The translations under genes and the position numbers were made by a program. A DNA stretch of 64,000 bases from Formicincola oecophyllae (lineage in GTDB: Bacteria > Pseudomonadota > Alphaproteobacteria > Acetobacterales > Acetobacteraceae). Position 1 is the first letter of the stretch. Each line of letters starts with the position of its first letter. Of this stretch, positions 56,357 to 64,000 are shown piece by piece. The notes under the pieces are model-generated. The model ran no database searches. It was not told the DNA's origin and saw nothing but the letters and a program-made list of their open reading frames with translations. The DNA lies in the NCBI RefSeq assembly GCF_006542395.2, contig NZ_CP038231.1, forward strand, positions 744,001-808,000, read 5' to 3'.

Positions 56357-58592
56357 GTTCACGTGCTCCAGCAACCAAGAGGCTACCCGTCACATACACA
56401 CCTAATGTGGTGACCAAGGTAATAATCAAGATAATGGTGTCCTTGGGATAGACGGGATAGTCTGGCAGGCTGGGCTGAGTGATTATGGTGATGTACAGCC
56501 TTTCTTTGTCAGCCTGTTGTTTGGCCATCTCTAAAGCTGCAGTCTCTGTGGATAGTTTCTTCTGAACAATCTTCTGATCAACCAGCAATTCATCATAGGC
56601 TGTGATTTTCGGAATCATTGATTTGGGATCCCGCCCCACAACATGCGCCTCAGCCTGGTTAACCTGCGCCTGCAAAGAGGCAATACGTTGCTTATAGACC
56701 TGAATGAGGGGACTGTGAGGTGAAGTGCGCATTAATTGAACCAAATCGGCCCGCAGCATGCTCAATGTCACTTCAAATGAGTAGGCTGTAGAAACCATCG
56801 GGGTGGATTGCTTCAATGGATCAATGATTTCATTGCTATGCCGGTAACGTGCCAAGTTTAACTCCACATCGTGAAGTTCCTTGCGCGTTTCATTGATCTC
56901 ACGTTGACTGGCTGCAATGAGATTCTGTCTTTGTCGCTCGTTCATGTCATTGACAAGCTTTTCCGCCCCCTTAACCAGCCATTTTGAGATCTCCTGGGCA
57001 TCATGAGGGGAGAATGCCCTCACTGTCAGATGAGAAATGCTGTCTTCCTCGTCAATCTCAGCTTTCACATGCCTTTTGTAGTATTTGTAAAAGCTCTCAA
57101 AATCCTTTCGCGTGAATATGGATGGAAAGCGCGCAAATTCATCAATGTAGGAATGGCTGAACATGTTGTGCAATTCAGGTGTCTTCAACAACATCTGTGC
57201 TGCATCACGCGACATCATGAAGTCTTCCACAGCATAGGTGTCTTCAGAGGCACCACTACTGCCCTCTATAAGAGACCCCAACCCTGCGGGCATTGATGAA
57301 GTCGATTTGCCGCGCACCAAGAAATGGGTCTCTGAAATATATTGAGGTGAGGCGAAACACCATAAATAAATAGCTACAACCGTGGTTGGGAAAATCACTA
57401 TCAGAAAAAACATCCACTGTTTAACAGTCATGTTTTCAATGTATTTCCAAATTTTCTCCATCAACCTGGAGAAGAAGCCCTTATTGGCTTCACCATAAGC
57501 CACTTGATTCATCAAACCCTCATGAGACCCCAATGAAGGAGCTTCTGTGTGACTAATATTTTGCTCTGACGCCAAATAATTTTCATACAAGGTTGCAGCT
57601 TGTGGAGGCTCATGCTGTTCAGGGGGCGCCTCTTGGGCAACCTCATGATGGTGTTCGGCCTGTGCAGGCTCATGCTGTTCAGGGGGCGCCTCTTGGGCAG
57701 CCTCATGATGGTGTTCAGCCTGCTCAGGCTCATGCTGTTCAGGGGGCGCCTCTTGGGCAGCCTCATGATGGTGTTCAGCCTGCTCAGGCTCATGCTGTTC
57801 AGGGGGCGCCTCTTGGGCAACCTCATGATGGTGTTCGGCCTGTGCAGGCTCATGCTGTTCAGGGGGCGCCTCTTGGGCAACCTCATGATGGTGTTCGGCC
57901 TGTGCAGGCTCATGCTGTTCAGGGGGCGCCTCTTGGGCAACCTCATGGTGGTGTTCAGCCTGCTCAGGCTCATGCTGTTCAGGGGGGGCCTCTTGGGCAA
58001 CCTCATGGTGGTGTTCAGCCTGCTCAGGCTCATGCTGTTCAGGGGGGGCCTCTTGGGCAACCTCATGATGGTGTTCGGCCTGTGCAGGCTCATGCTGTTC
58101 AGGGGGCGCCTCTTGGGCAACCTCATGATGGTGTTCGGCCTGTGCAGGCTCATGCTGTTCAGGGGGCGCCTCTTGGGCAGCCTCATGATGGTGTTCAGCC
58201 TGCTCAGGCTCATGCTGTTCAGGGGGCGCCTCTTGGGCAGCCTCATGATGGTGTTCAGCCTGCTCAGGCTCATGCTGTTCAGGGGGGGCCTCTTGGGCAA
58301 CCTCATGGTGGTGTTCAGCCTGCTCAGGCTCATGCTGTTCAGGGGGGGCCTCTTGGGCAACCTCATGATGGTGTTCGGCCTGTGCAGGCTCATGCTGTTC
58401 AGGGGGCGCCTCTTGGGCAACCTCATGATGGTGTTCAGCCTGCTCAGGCTCATGCTGTTCAGGGGACGCCTCTTGGGCAACCTCATGATGGTGTTCGGCC
58501 TGTGCAGGCTCATGCTGCTCCGACGGCAGATTCTGTTCAGCCTGCTGAGAAGAGTGCTGATGGTCTTCCGGCTGATCTGAATGCATGCTCAT
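56343..58592 (-). CDS. kpsE: KpsE-like polysaccharide co-polymerase with His-rich repeat tail
   Basis: Inner-membrane PCP-3-type protein that links the ABC exporter to the outer-membrane channel. The C-terminal half (about residues 385-749) is a normal KpsE: membrane helix WMFFLIVIFPTTVVAIYLWC, a periplasmic coiled region (RQRQNLIAASQREINETRKE), and a second helix TIILIITLVTTLGVYVTGSL. The N-terminal cytoplasmic part is unusual: about 15 copies of a 20-residue unit of the type EQHEPAQAEHHHEVAQEAPP (residues 25-330). Usual KpsE proteins have 350-400 residues, so this is about twice as long. ATG 58592 is the best start; GTG 58625 and ATG 58586 are alternatives. Confidence 0.88.
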   Translation of the reverse strand: MSMHSDQPEDHQHSSQQAEQNLPSEQHEPAQAEHHHEVAQEASPEQHEPEQAEHHHEVAQEAPPEQHEPAQAEHHHEVAQEAPPEQHEPEQAEHHHEVAQEAPPEQHEPEQAEHHHEAAQEAPPEQHEPEQAEHHHEAAQEAPPEQHEPAQAEHHHEVAQEAPPEQHEPAQAEHHHEVAQEAPPEQHEPEQAEHHHEVAQEAPPEQHEPEQAEHHHEVAQEAPPEQHEPAQAEHHHEVAQEAPPEQHEPAQAEHHHEVAQEAPPEQHEPEQAEHHHEAAQEAPPEQHEPEQAEHHHEAAQEAPPEQHEPAQAEHHHEVAQEAPPEQHEPPQAATLYENYLASEQNISHTEAPSLGSHEGLMNQVAYGEANKGFFSRLMEKIWKYIENMTVKQWMFFLIVIFPTTVVAIYLWCFASPQYISETHFLVRGKSTSSMPAGLGSLIEGSSGASEDTYAVEDFMMSRDAAQMLLKTPELHNMFSHSYIDEFARFPSIFTRKDFESFYKYYKRHVKAEIDEEDSISHLTVRAFSPHDAQEISKWLVKGAEKLVNDMNERQRQNLIAASQREINETRKELHDVELNLARYRHSNEIIDPLKQSTPMVSTAYSFEVTLSMLRADLVQLMRTSPHSPLIQVYKQRIASLQAQVNQAEAHVVGRDPKSMIPKITAYDELLVDQKIVQKKLSTETAALEMAKQQADKERLYITIITQPSLPDYPVYPKDTIILIITLVTTLGVYVTGSLLVAGAREHALQ
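57601..58519 (-). repeat. Tandem 60-bp repeat (about 15 copies) inside kpsE
   Basis: The period is exactly 60 bp, so the frame is kept. Copies are almost identical, with recurring variants: Ala or Glu after HEP, Val or Ala after HHHE, Pro or Ser near the end. Two-unit variant patterns recur at a distance (57661-57780 equals 58141-58260; 57961-58080 equals 58261-58380), which suggests that blocks of several units were duplicated. Each unit encodes four His, three of them adjacent. Because the period is a multiple of three, long antisense frames run through the block; they are artefacts. Confidence 0.97.
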
Positions 58593-58678
58593 GGGCAATG
58601 TTGCTCCTGCCTGTCCCGTTGCCACAACATATTATACAATTGGCAGGCCCTTGCCATGCTTGATGTTGCTTGAGCCAT

Positions 58679-59998
58679 TCACCCCACCACTCCAAGTGCC
58701 TTGTAGAAATCAACTAATTTTCCACGGTAATGCTGTGGGGAGAAAGACTTTGCCTGCACAAGGCCTTTCTTAGTCAATTCTGCGCAAAGCTCCCCGCTCC
58801 GCTCAAGTTTGCCAATCGCCGCCGCCATTTCATCGACATGATAGGGATTCACGCCCAAAACGGCTTTACCCCCTATTTCCGCCAAGGCCCCTTCACATGA
58901 CGTCATGACAGGCACACCTGCCTGCATGGCTTCAAGAACAGGCAATCCAAAGCCTTCCGCCAAGGAAGGGAAAAGGAATGCCCGCGCTCCTTCGAGGAGT
59001 GCAGCCAAGTGTCGTTCAGAAAGGTAATCCATTATTTTGATGCGTCCTGTCTCCACCCCTTGTTGGAGAAGTGCGGTCTCCCCCTGTTCTTTCCAAGCGC
59101 GGCCACACACCAAGACTAGGGGCATGGCCCCATCTGCCTTCAGGTAGGCCTCCACCATGCGCCCTATGTTCTTTTTGGGTTCCAAAGCTCCATAATAGAG
59201 AAAATACCCCTTTCTTTCCAAAGAGGGGAAAACGCTTCCCTGGAAAACTGGTTCGTGAAAGGCACCATCACCATAATTGGCCTCCTCTCGCTCAACGCTC
59301 TGCCCCAGGTTGTGCAGTTTAGGGGCTGAGGCAGGTTCAAAGTCTAGGACCGCTTTTCGGGAGGATTCTGAAACCGTCAACAAGGCATCTGCCTTCTTGC
59401 AAACCATAGCCAGCAGTTTCCGGTAATAACGTTTGTTGTCCTGGGTGGTGTGAGGCAATGTCAACGGCACAGTGTCATGAAGTGTGTAAATGTTCCGTGC
59501 GCCGTCCAAACGCATTGGAACAGGGTATGTCCAATGCATGACATCCACCCCCAAGGGGTTCTTGACTTTCAGAAAACGTCCCGTGGTCCTGAAAAAGCCG
59601 CTGGCGGCCCTATAGAGATTCGGTACATTCCAGATGCGGTCAAAAGGCGGCAGGCGATGTTCAAGCGCCCGGATATCGGTACGTTCGCCCAGCGCTATGG
59701 GGCAGGGAACATGTCCCCTTAAATGCCTTCCCGTCTCACTAAACCACGCAGGCTGTGGAAACCGCGCCTTTTGCAGGGGGATCTCCTCTGCCATGGCATT
59801 CAGGAACAATGTCTCACGCAGATCTTCTGGGTCTTTCCAGCCAATCCCAAGCCCAAACAGCAGATCGACCTGCGCTCCAAGCTCATTCAAGCGCCTTGCC
59901 AAGGTGCGCCCATAACGCGCCACACCAGTGCCATGAGGAAGGGCCATGTTAAAGCCGTCCACGCCTACGCGCACACCTTTCAAACAATTATTCTGCAT
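58679..59998 (-). CDS. Glycosyltransferase family 4-like
   Basis: A 439-residue GT-B fold enzyme. It begins with RVGVDGFNMALPHGTGVARYG, has VDVMHWTYPVPM, IYTLHDTVPLTLPHTT and LLTVSESSRKAVL in the acceptor half, and YFLYYGALEPKKNIGRMVEAY then LFPSLAEGFGLPVLEAMQAGVPVMTS in the donor half. It probably builds the capsule repeat. ATG 59998 is preferred because it sits directly before the first strand; ATG 60046 adds 16 residues. It is 86 nt upstream of kpsE in the same direction. Confidence 0.87.
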   Translation of the reverse strand: MQNNCLKGVRVGVDGFNMALPHGTGVARYGRTLARRLNELGAQVDLLFGLGIGWKDPEDLRETLFLNAMAEEIPLQKARFPQPAWFSETGRHLRGHVPCPIALGERTDIRALEHRLPPFDRIWNVPNLYRAASGFFRTTGRFLKVKNPLGVDVMHWTYPVPMRLDGARNIYTLHDTVPLTLPHTTQDNKRYYRKLLAMVCKKADALLTVSESSRKAVLDFEPASAPKLHNLGQSVEREEANYGDGAFHEPVFQGSVFPSLERKGYFLYYGALEPKKNIGRMVEAYLKADGAMPLVLVCGRAWKEQGETALLQQGVETGRIKIMDYLSERHLAALLEGARAFLFPSLAEGFGLPVLEAMQAGVPVMTSCEGALAEIGGKAVLGVNPYHVDEMAAAIGKLERSGELCAELTKKGLVQAKSFSPQHYRGKLVDFYKALGVVG

Positions 59999-60067
59999 GT
60001 CTTCAGGGCCTTTCAAGGTGGTGTCGTCACTTCCATGGTTCCACATGAACTGTTTTCAAGATTATCT

Positions 60068-61273
60068 TCATGAAGCGTGGCTGGCTCTCAAGCCGTGCAA
60101 CCATTCCAAGTAAGCTTTTTCCTGCCACCTTGAAACGTCCTGAAGCTTCAGGGCCCGCCTTCGCCCCCGCTCTGTCAGCTCAGCGCGCAATAACGGCTGG
60201 GCTTCCAACGCCACCAAGGCTTGGGTCAAGTCTGGAACAGAGTGCGCCCTCACCAAAAGCGCCCCATCACCAGCGGTTTCCGAGCAGGCATGATGGCTGC
60301 TTGTCACAACAGGTGTTCCCAAAGCCATGGCCTCCACTATGGGGTAGCCGTACCCCTCAGCCAAGCTGGGAAAAACCAAGGCGCAAGCTTCTTCAACTGC
60401 ACGCAGCAACTGCCCACGCGACAGCCAAGAATGGCGCTTCACACGTTCCGGGTGGGGATGATTGGCCCATGCCTTGAGCGCCTCAGCGGCCTTCCAACCA
60501 TCTGGACCCACCAGATGCAGGATGCGCTCTGTTCCAGAGCGGCCATGAGCTTCAATGAGTCTGGACAGGTTTTTGCGTGGCGTCATGCTGCCACAGAACA
60601 CAAATCCCCCCCCTGGAAAAGGTGAGGGGGCTTTCTTGCGGGCCTCTTCATCCGCTGCTGAAAGAGGGAAGGGAGGCTGCCAAACCTTCAGGTCCCCTTC
60701 CTGCAAACTGGGAAAAGCCGCAAGCATGTCCTTCTTGACTGCCTCACTGACCGTGACAAAGCACGTGCCGGCTTTTAGGTGGGCTTCCAGGATGCGCTGA
60801 AGCTCATTTGGCTTATGGCCAACAAGCTCCGGCTGCAACAAGGGGATCAAATCATGAACTGTCATGATGTTGGGCCCACCTGCCCAGAAAACAGGGACAG
60901 GGCATGTCCAGTGCATGAAGTCAAAAGGGTTCGCTTGGCCAGAGGAAACCTCCGTCAAGCGTCCCGTGCGCCGGAATTGCCTTATGGCATGGCTGTAAAA
61001 GCGATGTGGCACGCAGCCTTGCCCATCCATGAGCGCCTTTGCGGTCAGGCTGGCTTTACAGTGCTGAGTCCAATTCATGCCCCAGGACAGCGGGGGCCTT
61101 TCAGCCAGCCAACACGTCCCCAGGCCCAAACGCTCATTATCTGCCGCAAGCAACCTTGTGTAGGTGGCAATCCCTGTGCCGTCCTTTTGGACAAGGGGAT
61201 GATGATTGCGGCAGTCCATACCCACACGCCACTGCATTGGTAATGGTTTGGTGGAATGTGGTGCGGAAGTCAT
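60068..61273 (-). CDS. Glycosyltransferase family 4-like
   Basis: A 401-residue GT-B enzyme and a clear relative of the next gene downstream: FDFMHWTCPVPVFW, IMTVHDLIPLL, FVTVSEAVKKDML, FVFCGSMTPRKNLSRLIEAH and VFPSLAEGYGYPIVEAMALGTPVVTS correspond block by block. The pair may have arisen by duplication and may add successive residues of the same repeat. ATG 61273 lies 5 nt after the stop of the hydroxylase-like gene, suggesting one operon. Confidence 0.86.
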   Translation of the reverse strand: MTSAPHSTKPLPMQWRVGMDCRNHHPLVQKDGTGIATYTRLLAADNERLGLGTCWLAERPPLSWGMNWTQHCKASLTAKALMDGQGCVPHRFYSHAIRQFRRTGRLTEVSSGQANPFDFMHWTCPVPVFWAGGPNIMTVHDLIPLLQPELVGHKPNELQRILEAHLKAGTCFVTVSEAVKKDMLAAFPSLQEGDLKVWQPPFPLSAADEEARKKAPSPFPGGGFVFCGSMTPRKNLSRLIEAHGRSGTERILHLVGPDGWKAAEALKAWANHPHPERVKRHSWLSRGQLLRAVEEACALVFPSLAEGYGYPIVEAMALGTPVVTSSHHACSETAGDGALLVRAHSVPDLTQALVALEAQPLLRAELTERGRRRALKLQDVSRWQEKAYLEWLHGLRASHAS

Positions 61274-61278
61274 TTTCT

Positions 61279-61980
61279 TCAGGGGCTTGGTAGTCCAGAA
61301 CCTGACTGCGCCAAACGGTTTGGCGTTTGGGCAGCGCTTTTCTCCAGCTTGTGCTGGCGCTTGCGCCAACGGGTGAAATCACTGCCAAGCAGGTAATCCA
61401 TCACGGGAAAGGATATGTGGAAGTTCGTGTTCTGCTCGGCATAGTGGTGCACGGCATGGTGACGTCGCAGGAAGGCAGCCCAGCCTTTTTCCATGGGCCA
61501 ATTGTGCGTGCCATAATGCACCGCGTCATACATGAAATAACCAGAGAGAAAACCAGCGAACATCCCTTTGCCCGCTTCGCCGCCAATCCAGGCACACACA
61601 CCCGCCACACCCAGACCAAAGGGAATGCTAACCACCAAAGGCATCAAGGTGCGCAAGGGATGACGCGGCTGGACATGATGGTTGCCATGGATGATGTAAA
61701 CCATTCGTTTCAAGGCAGGGATTTCCGTCTTAAAATGAAACGGCCAACGATGGCACACATATTCAGTGACGAGCCACGCCCCCATGCCCACCAAAGCCCA
61801 TCCCAACAGAGGCAGGAAAGGCACTGTCACTAAGCAGAACGTCCAGGTGCCAACCATCATCAGCCCCCAAAACACGATCCACACCCGGAAGGACATGTAA
61901 GTCAGCCGTTCAAGCCAACGGGCCTGGAAAATCTGAACTGGTGGGGCGTGACGACTCAACTTGGGACCAAACAATGACAT
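61279..61980 (-). CDS. Fatty acid hydroxylase / sterol desaturase superfamily protein
   Basis: A 233-residue membrane diiron enzyme. Membrane helices are FRVWIVFWGLMMVGTWTFCLV, FLPLLGWALVGMGAWLV and IPFGLGVAGVCAWIG. The His-box motifs are VCHRWPFHF, IIHGNHHVQP, HYGTHNW and RRHHAVHHYAEQNTNF. It may hydroxylate a fatty acyl or lipid substrate. Acetic acid bacteria make 2-hydroxy fatty acids, but here the gene leads the minus-strand capsule operon. ATG 61980 follows AAGGA at 9 nt. Confidence 0.85.
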   Translation of the reverse strand: MSLFGPKLSRHAPPVQIFQARWLERLTYMSFRVWIVFWGLMMVGTWTFCLVTVPFLPLLGWALVGMGAWLVTEYVCHRWPFHFKTEIPALKRMVYIIHGNHHVQPRHPLRTLMPLVVSIPFGLGVAGVCAWIGGEAGKGMFAGFLSGYFMYDAVHYGTHNWPMEKGWAAFLRRHHAVHHYAEQNTNFHISFPVMDYLLGSDFTRWRKRQHKLEKSAAQTPNRLAQSGSGLPSP

Positions 61981-62365
61981 CTGCGCTCGTCCTTCCAAAT
62001 GTCCCACCCAGATTAGCAAGTTGGACCGTTGCCATGTCCTGGCATCAGAAGCTACGCCAGGAAACCTGGCACGCCACAACCATTCTGACACATTTTCAGG
62101 GATGTATTACACAGTTCCAGCTTTTGGCAACAAACATCCCAACTGCCCTGGTTAATGTCTGAATGCGGCATGACCTTGACCGAAGTGCACACCATGTCAT
62201 AACGGTATGTCCCTGCCAGTGCCTTGCCTGGCCTTTCCACTGGACAGCGGCAGTCACCCCCTTCATGGAGCATATGGTCCATTGCAGATGTCTGAACGTC
62301 CTTCTGTGCTTCTCAGCAGGCCTTGCCATGGAAAGGCTTCATTGCCCCCAATGCACGAAGCGGCG
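61981..62365. other. Divergent intergenic region of the capsule locus
   Basis: These 385 nt separate the divergent hydroxylase-like and export-lipoprotein genes and should contain promoters for both capsule transcripts. A weak TTGACC (near 62174) with CATAAC downstream is the only promoter-like pair I can point to. Short frames here show no coding features or ribosome-binding sites. Confidence 0.4.
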
Positions 62366-63592
62366 ATGAAGGGCCGTCCATTCTGGCGCAGACTGGGCAC
62401 ATTCATGCTAGGCTGCGCTTTCCTGGGCAGTGGCGCCTGCAACTGGGTTCCACAAGCTGCCCCAACACAATACATGGTCCGCCACGGAGCACGCTCCAAG
62501 CAGAACCGCGAGGGGATAAACTACAAGCTCCTTGCCATGACGCCCGACATCGCTGACATCCTCAGCGCGGAGGTGCCACCCACGCTGTCGAGCCTAGACA
62601 AGACCACCAGGCGCTATGGCCAAAATGACCACATCGGCCCTGGTGACGTCTTGGACATCACCATATTTGAACTTGGCAATGGCTTGTTTTCCAGTAGCGA
62701 CCGTGGTGTGGGAGGTGGGGGTAGTGGCGCTTCCAGCACTCCAGTGGCCACCGCACCACCGCGTATTTCAACACAAAAGCTGCCCCCCACGCAGGTTGAA
62801 GGCAATGGGACTATCATGGTGCCCTATGTGGGCACGTTGCATGTGGCTGGCATGACACCTATTCAGGTTGCTCACCTCATCCAAAACCATTTGTGGGGCA
62901 AATCACAGGACCCGCAAGTCATGGTGCGCATTGCCAATGACATTGGCAACACCGTGATCGTCTCAGGCGAAGTCAAGAAGCCAGGCCGTGTGGTGTTAAG
63001 CTTGGCAGATGAACGCCTGTCAGACCTGGTCGCCATCGCCGGCGGCGCCTCCTACCCGCCCAGTGACACAGAAATTGAACTGGTCCGTCACGGCCATGTG
63101 GGCATGACGGATCTCAGTACCCTTGAAAACAGGCCGGAAGAGGACATCCGGGCCGATCCAGGTGACCGCTTGCGTGTCATCTACCAGCCCCGCACCTACA
63201 CCGCCTTTGGCGCTGTTGGTCAAAGCCAGGCGCGCAATGAAATCAAGTTTGGCACAGCCAACCTGACTTTGGCCGGGGCCCTTGCGCGCGTTGGCGGCCC
63301 TTCGGCACAAATGGCTGACCCAGAGGCCGTTTACCTCCTGCGTTATGAAGATTCGATCGTTGCCCATAAACTGGGTCTTGAACCAAGCCGTTATGGCAAA
63401 GGTTGGCCGGTTGTCTACGAATTGAACTTGCTTGACCCAGAACAGTACTTCCTGGCCCGTCAAATCCCCATGAAAGACCATGACATCCTGCTCTTCGCCA
63501 ATGCCGCGACTGATCGCTACTACCAGATCAACCAGTTGATCGGTACCTTGCTCGGTGAGGCAAGCATGGCTGGGCTGTACGCTGTACGCTAA
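62366..63592 (+). CDS. Polysaccharide export outer-membrane lipoprotein (Wza/KpsD-like)
   Basis: Forms the outer-membrane channel for the capsule. The 408-residue protein has a lipobox-type signal (FMLGCAFLGSGAC). The Poly_export domain begins IGPGDVLDITIFELG, is interrupted by a Gly/Ser/Pro-rich loop, and continues GTIMVPYVGTLHVAGMTPIQV. SLBB-like domains follow: VIVSGEVKKPGRVVLSLADERLSDLVAIAGG and TAFGAVGQSQARNEIKFGTANLTLAGALARVGG. ATG 62366 was chosen as the start of a short basic N-region; ATG 62351 is the alternative. It is divergent from the kpsE-kpsM-kpsT operon. Confidence 0.88.
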   Translation: MKGRPFWRRLGTFMLGCAFLGSGACNWVPQAAPTQYMVRHGARSKQNREGINYKLLAMTPDIADILSAEVPPTLSSLDKTTRRYGQNDHIGPGDVLDITIFELGNGLFSSSDRGVGGGGSGASSTPVATAPPRISTQKLPPTQVEGNGTIMVPYVGTLHVAGMTPIQVAHLIQNHLWGKSQDPQVMVRIANDIGNTVIVSGEVKKPGRVVLSLADERLSDLVAIAGGASYPPSDTEIELVRHGHVGMTDLSTLENRPEEDIRADPGDRLRVIYQPRTYTAFGAVGQSQARNEIKFGTANLTLAGALARVGGPSAQMADPEAVYLLRYEDSIVAHKLGLEPSRYGKGWPVVYELNLLDPEQYFLARQIPMKDHDILLFANAATDRYYQINQLIGTLLGEASMAGLYAVR

Positions 63593-63604
63593 AAAGGTCC
63601 TGAC

Positions 63605-63701
63605 GAGGTGACGCTGGCGTGCGGCGTGCTGTGTGAAAGGGGTGGGGTAGTTTCTCAACCCTTAAGGGCACCACGCAGATCGTCACCTCAAATGAGAAAC
63701 T
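63605..63701. repeat. Two interleaved perfect inverted repeats
   Basis: GAGGTGACG (63605-63613) pairs with CGTCACCTC (63681-63689), and AGTTTCTCA (63649-63657) pairs with TGAGAAACT (63693-63701). The order A-B-A'-B' means that both 9-bp stems can form together only as a pseudoknot, or else exclude each other. They lie between convergent genes, so a termination or mRNA-stability role is possible. Confidence 0.4.
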
Positions 63702-63712
63702 GCTTGGGTGCC

Positions 63713-63976
63713 TCAGGCAGCGGAGTCCTGGGTGGGTTTCCATCCCTCTGCACGCAGTTCCGCCAGAGGCTTGCCTGTGCGAAGCACTTCATGGGCACAG
63801 GCGTCAATATACTCTTTCTGGGCTGGGGTGATGTGACCTGCGCGCAGCGAGAGGGGGGCATCCATCAAAGCGGCTTCAGCGTGGTCTTTGTCCATGATGG
63901 GAAAGGCGCGGCGCGCTTCAAGGGCAAAGGCGCTGTTTGGCAGTGCCATACGTTCAGCTTCGGTCAAAATGGCCAT
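63713..63976 (-). CDS. Small soluble protein of unknown function (DUF6582-like start)
   Basis: An 87-residue protein. Its start LTEAERMALPNSAFALEARR and AFPIMDKDHAEAALMDAPLS resemble a short domain, seen in phage and bacterial proteins, that reads LP-x-S-x-F then YPI-x-D-x-x-HA. The rest (ITPAQKEYIDACAHEVL) is helical. An AAAGAG site precedes ATG 63976. It is convergent with the export-lipoprotein gene. No function can be given. Confidence 0.6.
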   Translation of the reverse strand: MAILTEAERMALPNSAFALEARRAFPIMDKDHAEAALMDAPLSLRAGHITPAQKEYIDACAHEVLRTGKPLAELRAEGWKPTQDSAA

Positions 63977-64000
63977 GGGGACTCTTTCAAAAATGGTTTC

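Noticed and set aside
57512-58663. Long frames on both strands across the kpsE repeat (up to 356 residues)
   Set aside because: A 60-bp period without stops keeps every frame open. Only the frame continuous with the KpsE domain has a start site and family features.

Overview
The window looks like chromosome from an acetic acid bacterium (Acetobacteraceae, Alphaproteobacteria). This is an inference from gene content (OprB-type sugar porin, divergent icd / gltA-acnA block, queE-queC-queD, PepSY membrane protein beside a TonB receptor, alphaproteobacterial-type ClpP and RecA), from GC-rich coding DNA, and from frequent ATGA/GTGA/TTGA stop-start overlaps. The genus cannot be fixed by reading alone; a bee- or insect-associated genus such as Bombella or Saccharibacter is a guess.

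Layout. 0-6.3 kb: nicotinamidase, a small tail-anchored protein, a methyltransferase, tRNA-Asp(GUC) directly followed by queE-queC-queD, a lipoprotein and L-serine dehydratase. 6.3-18.5 kb: a complete type I-E CRISPR-Cas system, cas3-cas8e-cse2-cas7e-cas5e-cas6e-cas1-cas2, then array 1 (33 repeats, 32 spacers), a two-gene insert (40-residue membrane peptide plus 119-residue HTH protein), and array 2 (5 repeats, 4 spacers). 18.5-33.7 kb: an unknown protein, isocitrate dehydrogenase divergent from citrate synthase-aconitase, an OprB porin, a TonB-dependent receptor and PepSY protein flanking a Fur-box-like dyad, and a dsbA-like-folP-folBK-folE operon. 33.7-45.2 kb: a GGT-like lipoprotein, recA, a ferritin-like protein, clpP, a lipoprotein, homoserine dehydrogenase-recJ, a small DUF1737-like gene and an exported protein. 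45.3-63.6 kb: a group-2-like (ABC-transporter-dependent) capsule locus with kpsC, kpsS, a glycosyltransferase, an LTA-synthase-like phosphoglycerol transferase, manC and manB on the plus strand. Facing them on the minus strand are a fatty-acid-hydroxylase-like gene, two glycosyltransferases, kpsE, kpsM and kpsT, with a Wza/KpsD-like export lipoprotein divergent.

Most unusual points. (1) One array 2 spacer (18385-18418) matches this system's own cas7e at 29 of 34 positions, in the same reading frame and with two of three changed codons synonymous, so it was probably taken from a relative's cas7e. (2) Array 1 starts 8 nt after the cas2e stop; a perfect IHF consensus and a promoter-like element lie inside an extended cas2e 3' end, so the leader seems to be embedded in the gene. 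(3) A membrane-peptide/HTH gene pair sits between the two arrays, and array 2 has no leader of its own. (4) KpsE carries about 15 near-identical 60-bp repeats encoding a His/Glu-rich cytoplasmic tail of about 300 residues.

Together the genes cover NAD and folate/queuosine cofactor metabolism, TCA entry, iron uptake, DNA repair and proteolysis, adaptive immunity and surface polysaccharide export.
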